A DNA stretch of 64,000 nucleotides from Mucilaginibacter sp. UBA5151. Its GTDB lineage: Bacteria > Bacteroidota > Bacteroidia > Sphingobacteriales > Sphingobacteriaceae. Where the stretch lies: contig DHXR01000020.1 of NCBI GenBank assembly GCA_002413785.1, positions 1 to 64,000 of the forward strand. The letters run 5' to 3'. The position numbers and the translations under genes are program-made. Shown piece by piece: positions 31,819 through 39,495 of the stretch. Numbering within the stretch: the first letter of the stretch is position 1; each line of letters opens with the position of its first letter. The notes beneath the pieces are model-generated. The model did no database searches. It was not told the origin of the DNA and worked only from the letters and a program-made list of their open reading frames with translations.

Positions 31819-33183
31819 ATGTATGCGATAGTGGATATTGAGACAACGGGAGGGCATGCCAGCGGCAATGGTATTACCGAGATTGCTATTTGTTTATTCA
31901 ATGGTAAAAAGGTAACTGAACGCTATTCAACATTGGTTAACCCGCGCAGGGATATCCCGGTATATATCACCGCTTTAACCGGCATCAACAACGAAATGGT
32001 GCGAAAAGCCCCTCTTTTTGAGGATGTCGCCGATGATATTTACCACTTGCTGAACGGTAAAATTTTTGTAGCCCATAACGTAAACTTCGATTATTCCTTT
32101 GTTCGCCATCATCTGTTGGCTGCCGGGTACGATTTGCAGTGCAATAAATTATGCACCGTGCGGCTCGGGCGTAAAATACTGCCCGGCCTTCCATCTTACG
32201 GCTTAGGCAAAATATGCAGTAATTTGGGCATTGAAATTGAAAGCCGCCACCGGGCAGCCGGTGATGCCGAGGCCACCGTCAAGCTGTTTTCAATATTACT
32301 GCAAAAGGACACCGGTAATCATATCCCTGTATCCTTAAAACAAAACTCTAAAGAACAGGTTCTGCCGGCCAACCTGCCAAAACAGGATGTGGAGGTGTTG
32401 CCAAATGCGCCCGGCATATATTACTTCCACGACGAAAAAGGCAAAGTTATTTATGTTGGGAAAGCTAAGAACTTAAAAAAACGGGTTTGCAGTCATTTTA
32501 CAGGGAATAACCCCGGTTTGCAGCGGCAGGAATTTTTACGAAATATTTACCATATCACCCACCAGTTATGCGGCACCGAACTGATTGCTTTTGTGCTGGA
32601 GGCGGTCGAAATCAAACGCCTGTGGCCCAAATACAACCGCTCCTTAAAACGTTTTGAACAGGCCTACAGTCTTTATGTCTTTGAGGATCAACGCGGCTAC
32701 CTTCGCCTTGCATTGGATAAGCACCGGAAAATGACAGGGGCAATTTACAGCTGCAATACATTAACAGAGGGCCGGAACATTCTTTTAACATTGATTGAAG
32801 GTTTTGAACTTTGCCCCAAGCTCTGCTTCATACAAAATAACATAGGGCCCTGTACCGGGCTAAACGGCGATCACTGCGCCTGTACCGGCCATGAACCTGT
32901 TGAAGATTATAATAAAAAAGTAAACGCCGCTATTAATGAATTAAGCGACGCCCTGCCAACCTTCGCCATCCGCGATGCCGGCCGTACTGATGATGAGCAC
33001 AGCTGCCTGTTGATTGAAAAAGGTAAATTTTACGGCATGGGCTTTATCTCCCATTATTTTGATGTGGACAATTTACAACAGTTAAAAAGCCACCTCACCC
33101 CCTATCCCGGTAATGATTATATAAAAGGCATGGTTGCCGGGTACGCTTCAAAGTTTCCTGAAAGGAAAGTGGTGTTTGCGTAA
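31819..33183 (+). CDS. DEDDh exonuclease fused to GIY-YIG/UvrC-like nuclease
   Basis: A 454-residue two-nuclease protein. Residues about 1-165 are a DnaQ-type 3'-5' exonuclease (MYAIVDIETTGGHASGNGITE, then the HNVNFDYSFV and HRAAGDAEATVKLF motifs). Residues about 195-275 are a GIY-YIG domain (APGIYYFHDEKGKVIYVGKA, then LKKRVCSHF). The C-terminal part carries a Cys cluster (CPKLC...GPCTG...CACTG, about 335-360) as in UvrC/Cho proteins. It resembles the fusion in which an epsilon-like exonuclease precedes a Cho-like excision nuclease, so DNA repair is the likely role. It has its own gap from yidC and no clear operon partner. Confidence 0.9.
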   Translation: MYAIVDIETTGGHASGNGITEIAICLFNGKKVTERYSTLVNPRRDIPVYITALTGINNEMVRKAPLFEDVADDIYHLLNGKIFVAHNVNFDYSFVRHHLLAAGYDLQCNKLCTVRLGRKILPGLPSYGLGKICSNLGIEIESRHRAAGDAEATVKLFSILLQKDTGNHIPVSLKQNSKEQVLPANLPKQDVEVLPNAPGIYYFHDEKGKVIYVGKAKNLKKRVCSHFTGNNPGLQRQEFLRNIYHITHQLCGTELIAFVLEAVEIKRLWPKYNRSLKRFEQAYSLYVFEDQRGYLRLALDKHRKMTGAIYSCNTLTEGRNILLTLIEGFELCPKLCFIQNNIGPCTGLNGDHCACTGHEPVEDYNKKVNAAINELSDALPTFAIRDAGRTDDEHSCLLIEKGKFYGMGFISHYFDVDNLQQLKSHLTPYPGNDYIKGMVAGYASKFPERKVVFA

Positions 33184-33236
33184 ATAACCTTTTTCAAAAA
33201 GCATTCGAATTTGGGTTTTAATATTTTTCAAAATCA

Positions 33237-33267
33237 TTGCAAATGATCATAATTATATTTTACTTTG
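33237..33267 (+). promoter_or_regulatory. Candidate promoter of the radical SAM gene
   Basis: TTG at 33237-33239, a 20-base spacer, then TTACTTTG at 33260-33267 (7 of 8 to TAnnTTTG). It is 30 bases upstream of the ATG at 33297. The surrounding 110 bases are AT-rich. Confidence 0.4.
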
Positions 33268-33296
33268 CATTTCAAAGTACTTTTAATTACGATTAA

Positions 33297-34736
33297 ATGA
33301 AAGTAAAGATGATTTTACCAGCTTTAACAGAAGCAGAAAGCCCATTTTGGCGACCAATCAAATATTCACTATTTCCGCCCCTGGGTTTGGCAACATTGGC
33401 TGCTTATCTTTCTCCAGATGATGAAATAGATCTACAGGACCAGCATGTTGAGTCCTTAAATCTAAATGATGATCCTGAACTTGTAATCATCCAGGTATAT
33501 ATAACTAATGCTTACCGGGCTTATAAAATTGCTGATCATTACCGGGCTAAGGGAGCTTATGTTATTTTAGGTGGTTTACATGTTACCTCTTTACCTTTTG
33601 AGGCAATGCCACATGCAGACAGTATTTTTATGGGGCCAGGGGAAGATACCTTCCCTAAATTTTTGCTGGATTTTAAAAATCGTTGTCCACAAAAAGTTTA
33701 TCAATCTTCCATCAGAACTTTAGAAAATGTACCGCCAATCCGACGCGACCTCATAAAAAGACATTTATACCTTGTTCCAAATTCAATTGTTGTAACGCGT
33801 GGTTGTCCTCACCATTGTAGTTTTTGTTATAAAGATGCATTTTTTGAGGGCGGCAGAACATTTTATACCCAGGAAGTTGACGGTGCCCTCGCAGAAATAG
33901 ATAGGTTGCCCGGCAGGCATTTATATTTTTTAGATGATCACCTTTTAGGTAACTCAAAATTTGCCGACAGCCTTTTTGAAGGAATGAAAGGAATGAACAG
34001 GGTATTCCAGGGGGCAGCGACCATCGATTCCATTTTAAGAGGCAATTTGATCGAAAAGGCCGCCGAAGCAGGGCTAAGAAGTTTGTTTGTTGGGTTTGAA
34101 ACATTTTCTCCCCAAAATCTAAAGCAAAGCAACAAAAAACAAAACCTTGAGAAAGATTATGTTAAAGCCGTGAACCGGCTGCATAGTTTAGGAATAATGA
34201 TAAATGGAAGTTTTGTATTTGGATTAGATGACGATGATAAGGATGTTTTTAAGAGAACGGTTGATTGGGGGGTGCAACATTCAATAACGACATCCACTTA
34301 TCATGTTTTAACTCCTTATCCCGGAACAGAACTTTTTAAAAGCATGGAACGACAAGGAAGAATAATAACAAAAAACTGGGATTTGTATGACACACGGAAT
34401 GTTGTGTACCAGACCATCGGACTGACTGCTGAAGAGTTAGAAAACGGATATTGGTGGGCATACAAAGAGTTTTACAGCTGGAGTAATATCTTAAAAGGCA
34501 GCATGAATCACGACCAGAATGCTCACAAATTAAAACATTTATTCTATTCGGGCGGATGGAAAAAATTTGAAGCGGTTTGGAATTTCCTGATCAAAACAAA
34601 AAGTCTAAATAATACACTTCCTGCCTTAGAAACCGTATTGGCTAAGATACATTTCAATAGCGCCCAAAAAACATCGGCCTTACCCAATATTTTAGAAAAC
34701 TCCGAATTACAACAAATCGTAAATCTAAATTCGTAA
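33297..34736 (+). CDS. B12-binding radical SAM protein (DUF4070-like C-terminus)
   Basis: A 479-residue radical SAM enzyme. The N-terminal B12-binding-like Rossmann domain is about 1-140 (ILGGLHVTSLPFEAMPHADS). The 4Fe-4S motif is CPHHCSFC, spacing CxxxCxxC, near residue 170, then FYTQEVDGALAEIDRLP. The C-terminal part (WAYKEFYSWSNILKG) looks like DUF4070 and resembles the B12-radical SAM group that includes hopanoid methylases. The substrate cannot be deduced. The gene is AT-rich and isolated between an exonuclease gene and pyrF, with no co-transcribed pathway genes, which hints at later acquisition. Confidence 0.85.
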   Translation: MKVKMILPALTEAESPFWRPIKYSLFPPLGLATLAAYLSPDDEIDLQDQHVESLNLNDDPELVIIQVYITNAYRAYKIADHYRAKGAYVILGGLHVTSLPFEAMPHADSIFMGPGEDTFPKFLLDFKNRCPQKVYQSSIRTLENVPPIRRDLIKRHLYLVPNSIVVTRGCPHHCSFCYKDAFFEGGRTFYTQEVDGALAEIDRLPGRHLYFLDDHLLGNSKFADSLFEGMKGMNRVFQGAATIDSILRGNLIEKAAEAGLRSLFVGFETFSPQNLKQSNKKQNLEKDYVKAVNRLHSLGIMINGSFVFGLDDDDKDVFKRTVDWGVQHSITTSTYHVLTPYPGTELFKSMERQGRIITKNWDLYDTRNVVYQTIGLTAEELENGYWWAYKEFYSWSNILKGSMNHDQNAHKLKHLFYSGGWKKFEAVWNFLIKTKSLNNTLPALETVLAKIHFNSAQKTSALPNILENSELQQIVNLNS

Positions 34737-34744
34737 TTCTTGGC

Positions 34745-35578
34745 TCAAATCACCCCTGCCTTTTCCAGTTCCACCTGCATCTGTTGCTGTACTTTCAGGG
34801 CTTCGGCCCTTGCGGCTTCGGCAAAATCTTCGCCGTTTGAGGCATATATAATGGCGCGTGATGAGCTTACAATCAGCCCGCAATCTTTGGTCATCCCATA
34901 TTGGCAAACATCGGCCAGGCTGCCGCCCTGCGCCCCTACGCCCGGGACAAGTAAAAAGTTATCAGGAGCAAACTTGCGGATATTGGTAAACTCGGTACTT
35001 TTTGTTGCGCCAACAACGTACATCATACGGTCAGGGCTGGCCCAGGTATTGGCCGTTTGTATTACAGTTTCGTATAAATAGCCCTGTCCGGTGGTAAGGT
35101 ATTGAAAATCCTTGCTCCCGGCAGAGGAGGTAAGCGCCAGCAGGATCACCCATTTACCGGGGTAAGCAAGGTAAGATGTTACCGTATCATGCCCCATGTA
35201 GGGCGATACCGTAATAGCGTCAAAACTCATTCCCGAAGCATCTTCATCAAAAAAAGCTTTGGCGTACATATCGCAGGTATTGCCTATATCGCCGCGCTTG
35301 GCGTCAATAATATTCAAACAGTCTTTTGGCAGGTATTTCCAGGTGTCAACCAGGCTTTGCAGGCCTGTTACCCCACGGCTTTCATAAAAGGCAGCGTTTG
35401 GTTTATAAGCCACACAAAGGTCGCGGGTAGCGTCAATGATCCTTTTGTTAAACTCCAATACCGGATCGGGGTATGACCTCAAAAACGCAGGAATCTTTTC
35501 AATATCAGTATCAAGCCCGACACATAAAAAGGATTTTTTTTGTTTGATCTGGTTTATTAACGTTTGGCGGGAAATCAT
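34745..35578 (-). CDS. pyrF: Orotidine 5'-phosphate decarboxylase (long type)
   Basis: Makes UMP from OMP. The length of 277 residues is that of the longer type-2 family rather than the 230-residue E. coli form. The active-site block is NIIDAKRGDIGNT (about 87-99), carrying the Asp-Lys-x-x-Asp residues, followed by VSPYMGHDTV and, near the C-terminus, VPGVGAQGG for the phosphate loop. The ATG at 35578 agrees with the family. It diverges from rho. Confidence 0.95.
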   Translation of the reverse strand: MISRQTLINQIKQKKSFLCVGLDTDIEKIPAFLRSYPDPVLEFNKRIIDATRDLCVAYKPNAAFYESRGVTGLQSLVDTWKYLPKDCLNIIDAKRGDIGNTCDMYAKAFFDEDASGMSFDAITVSPYMGHDTVTSYLAYPGKWVILLALTSSAGSKDFQYLTTGQGYLYETVIQTANTWASPDRMMYVVGATKSTEFTNIRKFAPDNFLLVPGVGAQGGSLADVCQYGMTKDCGLIVSSSRAIIYASNGEDFAEAARAEALKVQQQMQVELEKAGVI

Positions 35579-35863
35579 TGAGAGCGGCTAAATTTTGAAT
35601 GCACAAAAAAACTAAAAATTAGCTTAAGTGTTAGCCTGTCCAGGATATTTTTTTAAATAATTTGAATTTTTAAATAAATTGTTTAAAATTGCAATGTTTT
35701 CCGTTGAATTTTTCTTGCACTAAAGAAACAATTTAAAATTCCAAGTTATTTTTATTAACTATTACATGGATTTAGATGTTGCATAAACAAAGTTGCAAAA
35801 CAAATTTCTTTCATACTACAATAATATTCTAATTTAAAATCCTTTTGAACTATAATTCTTAAC
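35579..35863. other. AT-rich divergent promoter region pyrF/rho
   Basis: 285 bases of AT-rich sequence with long A and T runs. No gene, hairpin or exact TTTG...TAnnTTTG pair stood out. It presumably holds the divergent promoters and any rho autoregulatory leader. Confidence 0.5.
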
Positions 35864-37483
35864 ATGTTTAATACAAACGAATTGAACGACAAACTCGTTT
35901 CTGAGTTGCGTGATATTGCAAAAAATTTAGGCGTAATTGAAGCTAACGACCTTAGAAAAGCAGAACTGATCGAAAAAATCATTGAACAGGAACAGCTTAT
36001 TGAAGCCGCCAGGCAACAGCAAAATGCTGTAAATACCATTTACGCACCAAAGGACGCCGTGCCTGCACAAGCCCCCGAAAAAACACGGAAAAGGATACGA
36101 ACTATAAAAAACAGTAACGAACCCCGCATTGAAGTTCCGCTGGATGATACTAATTTATTTGATATCCAGGATGATGAACCTTCCGTTGACGAGGCTGAAG
36201 ACATAGAAGCCGGGATCATCGGCGAAGATGCAGAGAGCGGACAGCCGGGTGAGGAAAATGGCAAAACTGAAGACGGTTCTTCTGAAGTTCGCCCTCAAAA
36301 ACTTGAGCGCAGGGTAAGCAACCAAACCAGCCAGCAAAAAAACCAGGAACCACCGATAAATCTTGATTTTGACAACGTAATTGTAAACGAAGGCGTTCTG
36401 GAAATAATGCCCGATGGCTATGGCTTTTTACGGTCATCCGACTATAATTACCTGACTTCTCCTGATGATATCTACGTTTCGCAATCGCAAATAAAACTTT
36501 TTGGCCTTAAAACCGGCGATACTGTACGCGGCAGCATAAGGCCGCCGAAAGAAGGTGAAAAGTACTTCCCTTTAGTCCGCGTTGAAGCCATTAACGGCCG
36601 TGTTCCGGCCGAAGTGCGCGACCGTGTTCCTTTTGATCACTTAACGCCGCTTTTCCCTTCCGAAAAACTGAGCCTGTTTACTGATCCGGGTAATTATTCG
36701 ACCCGTATTATGGACCTGTTTTCGCCTATCGGAAAAGGCCAGCGCGGTTTAATTGTGGCCCAGCCTAAAACAGGTAAAACCATGTTGCTAAAGGATGTGG
36801 CCAATGCCATCGCTAAAAACCACCCCGAAGTTTACCTGATTATATTACTGATTGATGAACGCCCTGAGGAAGTAACGGATATGGCCCGCAGCGTACGCGC
36901 CGAAGTGGTATCTTCTACTTTTGACGAACCGGCAGAGCGCCACGTAAAGATCGCCAATATTGTTTTAGAAAAAGCAAAACGTATGGTTGAGTGCGGGCAT
37001 GATGTGGTGATCCTGTTAGATTCCATTACCCGGCTTGCAAGGGCCTACAATACCGTTGCCCCGGCTTCAGGTAAAATATTATCAGGTGGTGTCGATGCCA
37101 ACGCCCTGCATAAACCAAAACGCTTTTTTGGCGCAGCGCGTAATATTGAGGACGGCGGCTCATTAACCATCATCGCTACTGCCCTTACGGAAACCGGCTC
37201 GAAAATGGACGAGGTTATTTTTGAAGAGTTTAAAGGTACCGGTAATATGGAACTGCAACTCGACCGTAAATTGTCGAACAAACGCATATTCCCGGCTATT
37301 GATATTACAGCCTCAAGTACCCGTCGTGATGACCTGTTGCTTGACCGCGACACGTTACAGAGAATATGGATACTGCGCAACCACCTTGCCGATATGAATT
37401 CGCAGGAGGCAATGGAATTCTTACAATCTCAGATCAGGGGAACAAAAACAAACGAGGAGTTCCTGATCTCAATGAATTCATAA
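35864..37483 (+). CDS. rho: Transcription termination factor Rho with acidic insert
   Basis: The RNA-dependent hexameric ATPase that ends transcription. At 539 residues it is longer than E. coli Rho (419). The N-terminal Rho_N helix-loop-helix (about 5-50) is followed by a roughly 100-residue low-complexity acidic stretch (about 60-165, rich in Asp, Glu, Ser, Gln and Pro), then the RNA-binding cold-shock-like domain (about 170-245, ILEIMPDGYGFLRSSDYNY). The ATPase core has Walker A AQPKTGKTMLL and Walker B VVILLDSITRLARAYN. The insert fits the Bacteroidetes pattern of extended Rho proteins. pssA follows after 24 bases. Confidence 0.96.
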   Translation: MFNTNELNDKLVSELRDIAKNLGVIEANDLRKAELIEKIIEQEQLIEAARQQQNAVNTIYAPKDAVPAQAPEKTRKRIRTIKNSNEPRIEVPLDDTNLFDIQDDEPSVDEAEDIEAGIIGEDAESGQPGEENGKTEDGSSEVRPQKLERRVSNQTSQQKNQEPPINLDFDNVIVNEGVLEIMPDGYGFLRSSDYNYLTSPDDIYVSQSQIKLFGLKTGDTVRGSIRPPKEGEKYFPLVRVEAINGRVPAEVRDRVPFDHLTPLFPSEKLSLFTDPGNYSTRIMDLFSPIGKGQRGLIVAQPKTGKTMLLKDVANAIAKNHPEVYLIILLIDERPEEVTDMARSVRAEVVSSTFDEPAERHVKIANIVLEKAKRMVECGHDVVILLDSITRLARAYNTVAPASGKILSGGVDANALHKPKRFFGAARNIEDGGSLTIIATALTETGSKMDEVIFEEFKGTGNMELQLDRKLSNKRIFPAIDITASSTRRDDLLLDRDTLQRIWILRNHLADMNSQEAMEFLQSQIRGTKTNEEFLISMNS

Positions 37484-37507
37484 TTGATTTGATACCTTCA
37501 TAACGCC

Positions 37508-38233
37508 ATGAAGAAGCGCATCAAAAAACACTTACCAAACGCCATTACCTGCGCAAACCTGTTCAGCGGTTGCGTAGGTATTGTTTTAGCCTTTCAGGGC
37601 GAACTTGTCGCCGCTGCTTATGCGCTTTTTCTGGCTGCTATATTTGATTTTTTTGATGGATTTGCCGCCCGTGTGCTAAAATCATTTTCGGGGATAGGCA
37701 AAGACCTTGATTCACTTGCGGACATGGTAAGCTTCGGGCTTTTACCTTCGGCTATTATGTACGAATTATTTTTACAAGCCCCGCAAATTGACAAGGTAAG
37801 CCATTATCTGAATTTTATAGCATTCCTGATACCGGTATTCTCTGCACTGAGGCTGGCTAAGTTTAATAATGATACCCGGCAGTCCGAAAATTTTATTGGT
37901 TTGCCTACCCCTGCCAATGCTATTCTCATCGCTTCATTCCCGATTATCATCAGTCAACATAACCACTATTACACCCCCTATTTGTTAAACCCTTATGTAT
38001 TAAGTTGTTTTGTGATTGCTATGTGCGCCCTGCTTGTACTTGAGGTGCCGATGATGTCGCTGAAGTTTAAAAACAGCGATTTTAATAAAAATATTTATCG
38101 TTATTTATTGCTACTGTTTTCGGCAATTTTGATACTATTTTTTAAATTTGCAGCAATTCCGGTGATCATATTTATCTATATCATCTTATCAATAATCCAA
38201 TTCAAATTCGCAAATGAGAAAGTTCCAGGCTGA
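37508..38233 (+). CDS. pssA: CDP-diacylglycerol--serine O-phosphatidyltransferase
   Basis: Makes phosphatidylserine, precursor of phosphatidylethanolamine. It is a 241-residue membrane protein with several helices. The CDP-alcohol phosphotransferase signature FFDGFAARVLKSFSGIGKDL (about 55-74, continuing DSLAD) has the aspartates in the standard DGxxAR...GxxxDxxxD order. The NAITCANLFSGC start segment is typical of PssA. Its last 20 bases overlap the start of purS. It is likely in an operon with rho and purS. Confidence 0.94.
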   Translation: MKKRIKKHLPNAITCANLFSGCVGIVLAFQGELVAAAYALFLAAIFDFFDGFAARVLKSFSGIGKDLDSLADMVSFGLLPSAIMYELFLQAPQIDKVSHYLNFIAFLIPVFSALRLAKFNNDTRQSENFIGLPTPANAILIASFPIIISQHNHYYTPYLLNPYVLSCFVIAMCALLVLEVPMMSLKFKNSDFNKNIYRYLLLLFSAILILFFKFAAIPVIIFIYIILSIIQFKFANEKVPG

Positions 38234-38474
38234 AATAGACGTAATGCCAAAAAAAGAGATACTTGACCCCCAGGGGAAAGCGGTAACAGGAAGCATGAAA
38301 AACCTGGGCTTATCCGAAATACACAATGTGCGCATCGGCAAGCACATAACCCTGGAAATTGAGGCCGATAACGCCGAAACCGCACATAGTAAAGTTGACC
38401 AGGCCTGCAAAAGTTTGCTTGCAAACCTTATTATGGAAAGCTATAGTTTTACTGTATCAGAGGTTAGAGATTAG
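38214..38474 (+). CDS. purS: Phosphoribosylformylglycinamidine synthase subunit PurS
   Basis: A small subunit of the PurLQS FGAM synthase in purine synthesis. It is 86 residues, with MRKFQAEIDVMPKKEILDPQ at the start, the family's usual FKAEIDVMPK...LDPQGKAV opening, and ending in VSEVRD. The ATG lies 20 bases inside pssA, an unusually long overlap, but no later start preserves the family's opening. purQ and purL are absent nearby. The stop TAG is inside a tandem repeat. Confidence 0.9.
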   Translation: MRKFQAEIDVMPKKEILDPQGKAVTGSMKNLGLSEIHNVRIGKHITLEIEADNAETAHSKVDQACKSLLANLIMESYSFTVSEVRD

Positions 38475-38525
38475 AGATTTGAGGTTAGAGATTGGCTACT
38501 ATTAACTAATCTCTAACCTCAAATC
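38460..38525. terminator. Period-7 repeat forming a bidirectional terminator-like hairpin
   Basis: Five 7-base units (GAGGTTA, GAGATTA, GAGATTT, GAGGTTA, GAGATTG) span 38460-38494, and a complementary block follows. The arms 38476-38493 and 38508-38525 are perfect over 18 bases with a 14-base loop. It lies between the convergent purS and hpt-like genes and overlaps the purS stop. Confidence 0.8.
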
Positions 38526-38526
38526 A

Positions 38527-38904
38527 CTAACCACCCATCTCCAAATCCGCTTTAATCCTGGTGAGCGTAGTTATATTATTTAAAACTACCGACTTTACAT
38601 TTTCAAATTTGGAGATCAGCAGTTCCGGATCAGGCGCGCCGGCTTTAGCCATTAATTCAACTTCCTGTATCGTTGCCTGGCTGATGGGCATCCCGAAAAA
38701 ACCAAGGTTGGGTTTTAATTTATGCGAGGCCTGGTAAGCAGCCGTCCATTCTTTTTCGGCTATTGCTATGGTGATCATTTGCAGCAATTCCGGTGTATGC
38801 TGCAGGAACATATCAATTGACTCAATGATAAACTCGTTGCTGCCATCGGCAATATCATATAAAAACGAAAGATCAAGATCCTGATCAGGCAAAATATGCG
38901 ACAT
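38527..38904 (-). CDS. Hpt (histidine phosphotransfer) domain protein
   Basis: A 125-residue single-domain phosphotransfer protein. The four-helix bundle sequence contains AAYQASHKLKPNLGFFGMP, with the phospho-accepting His at about 62. It relays phosphate between a hybrid sensor kinase and a response regulator; neither is in the window, so the partner is unknown. ATG at 38904. It is convergent with purS, and folK lies just upstream on the same strand, perhaps in one transcript. Confidence 0.88.
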   Translation of the reverse strand: MSHILPDQDLDLSFLYDIADGSNEFIIESIDMFLQHTPELLQMITIAIAEKEWTAAYQASHKLKPNLGFFGMPISQATIQEVELMAKAGAPDPELLISKFENVKSVVLNNITTLTRIKADLEMGG

Positions 38905-38928
38905 AAAAGGGGTTTATATATTTCAAAA

Positions 38929-39408
38929 TTATAACTTTTTTACGATCAAGTTATCTTTAAGTTCATTTTTAATCTGTAAAATATTTTTATTTATAACAGG
39001 ATGCATCAATCCGGGGGCAATTTCAGCAAGAGGCTCCAAAGTGAACCGCCGTTTATGCAGTTCGGGATGGGGAATAACCAGGTTTAGTTCATTAATAACG
39101 GCCCCGCCGTAAAACAAAATATCAATGTCAATGGTGCGCGAACCCCATTTTTCTTCCCGCAGCCTGCCCAAAACATTTTCTATATGCAGTATTTTTTTAA
39201 GAAATGCCGGTGCCGGGAGGTCGGATTGAAGCATGAGCACCTGGTTAAGGTAATCCGGGGCATCCGTTTTTCCCCATGATTGCGTTTCATACACCGATGA
39301 TGCTTTTAACACCGGGGCTATGTCGCTTTCAATGCGGGCAATTGCCTGTTCAAGGAACAAGTGCCTGTCGCCAAGGTTGCCCCCCAATAATAAAAAAACG
39401 TCAACCAT
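38929..39408 (-). CDS. folK: 6-hydroxymethyl-7,8-dihydropterin pyrophosphokinase
   Basis: Pyrophosphorylates the pterin in folate synthesis. It is 159 residues, with the family opening MVDVFLLLGGNLGDRHLFLE, the ENVLGRLREEKWGSRTIDID segment holding the conserved Arg and Asp residues, and a final PHPELHKRRFTLEPLAEIAP. The ATG at 39408 is standard. It is divergent from sppA, with under 90 bases between. Confidence 0.95.
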   Translation of the reverse strand: MVDVFLLLGGNLGDRHLFLEQAIARIESDIAPVLKASSVYETQSWGKTDAPDYLNQVLMLQSDLPAPAFLKKILHIENVLGRLREEKWGSRTIDIDILFYGGAVINELNLVIPHPELHKRRFTLEPLAEIAPGLMHPVINKNILQIKNELKDNLIVKKL

Positions 39409-39461
39409 GTTGTAACAAATATTATAGACAAAGCTCTTAATATTATACCGTATTGAATTGC

Positions 39462-39469
39462 TAAGTTTG
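39462..39469 (+). promoter_or_regulatory. Putative -7 box of sppA
   Basis: TAAGTTTG matches TAnnTTTG exactly, 26 bases before the ATG at 39496. There is no TTTG at the expected spacing. Confidence 0.45.
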
Positions 39470-39495
39470 CATAGATAAAAGATTTATAACATTTA

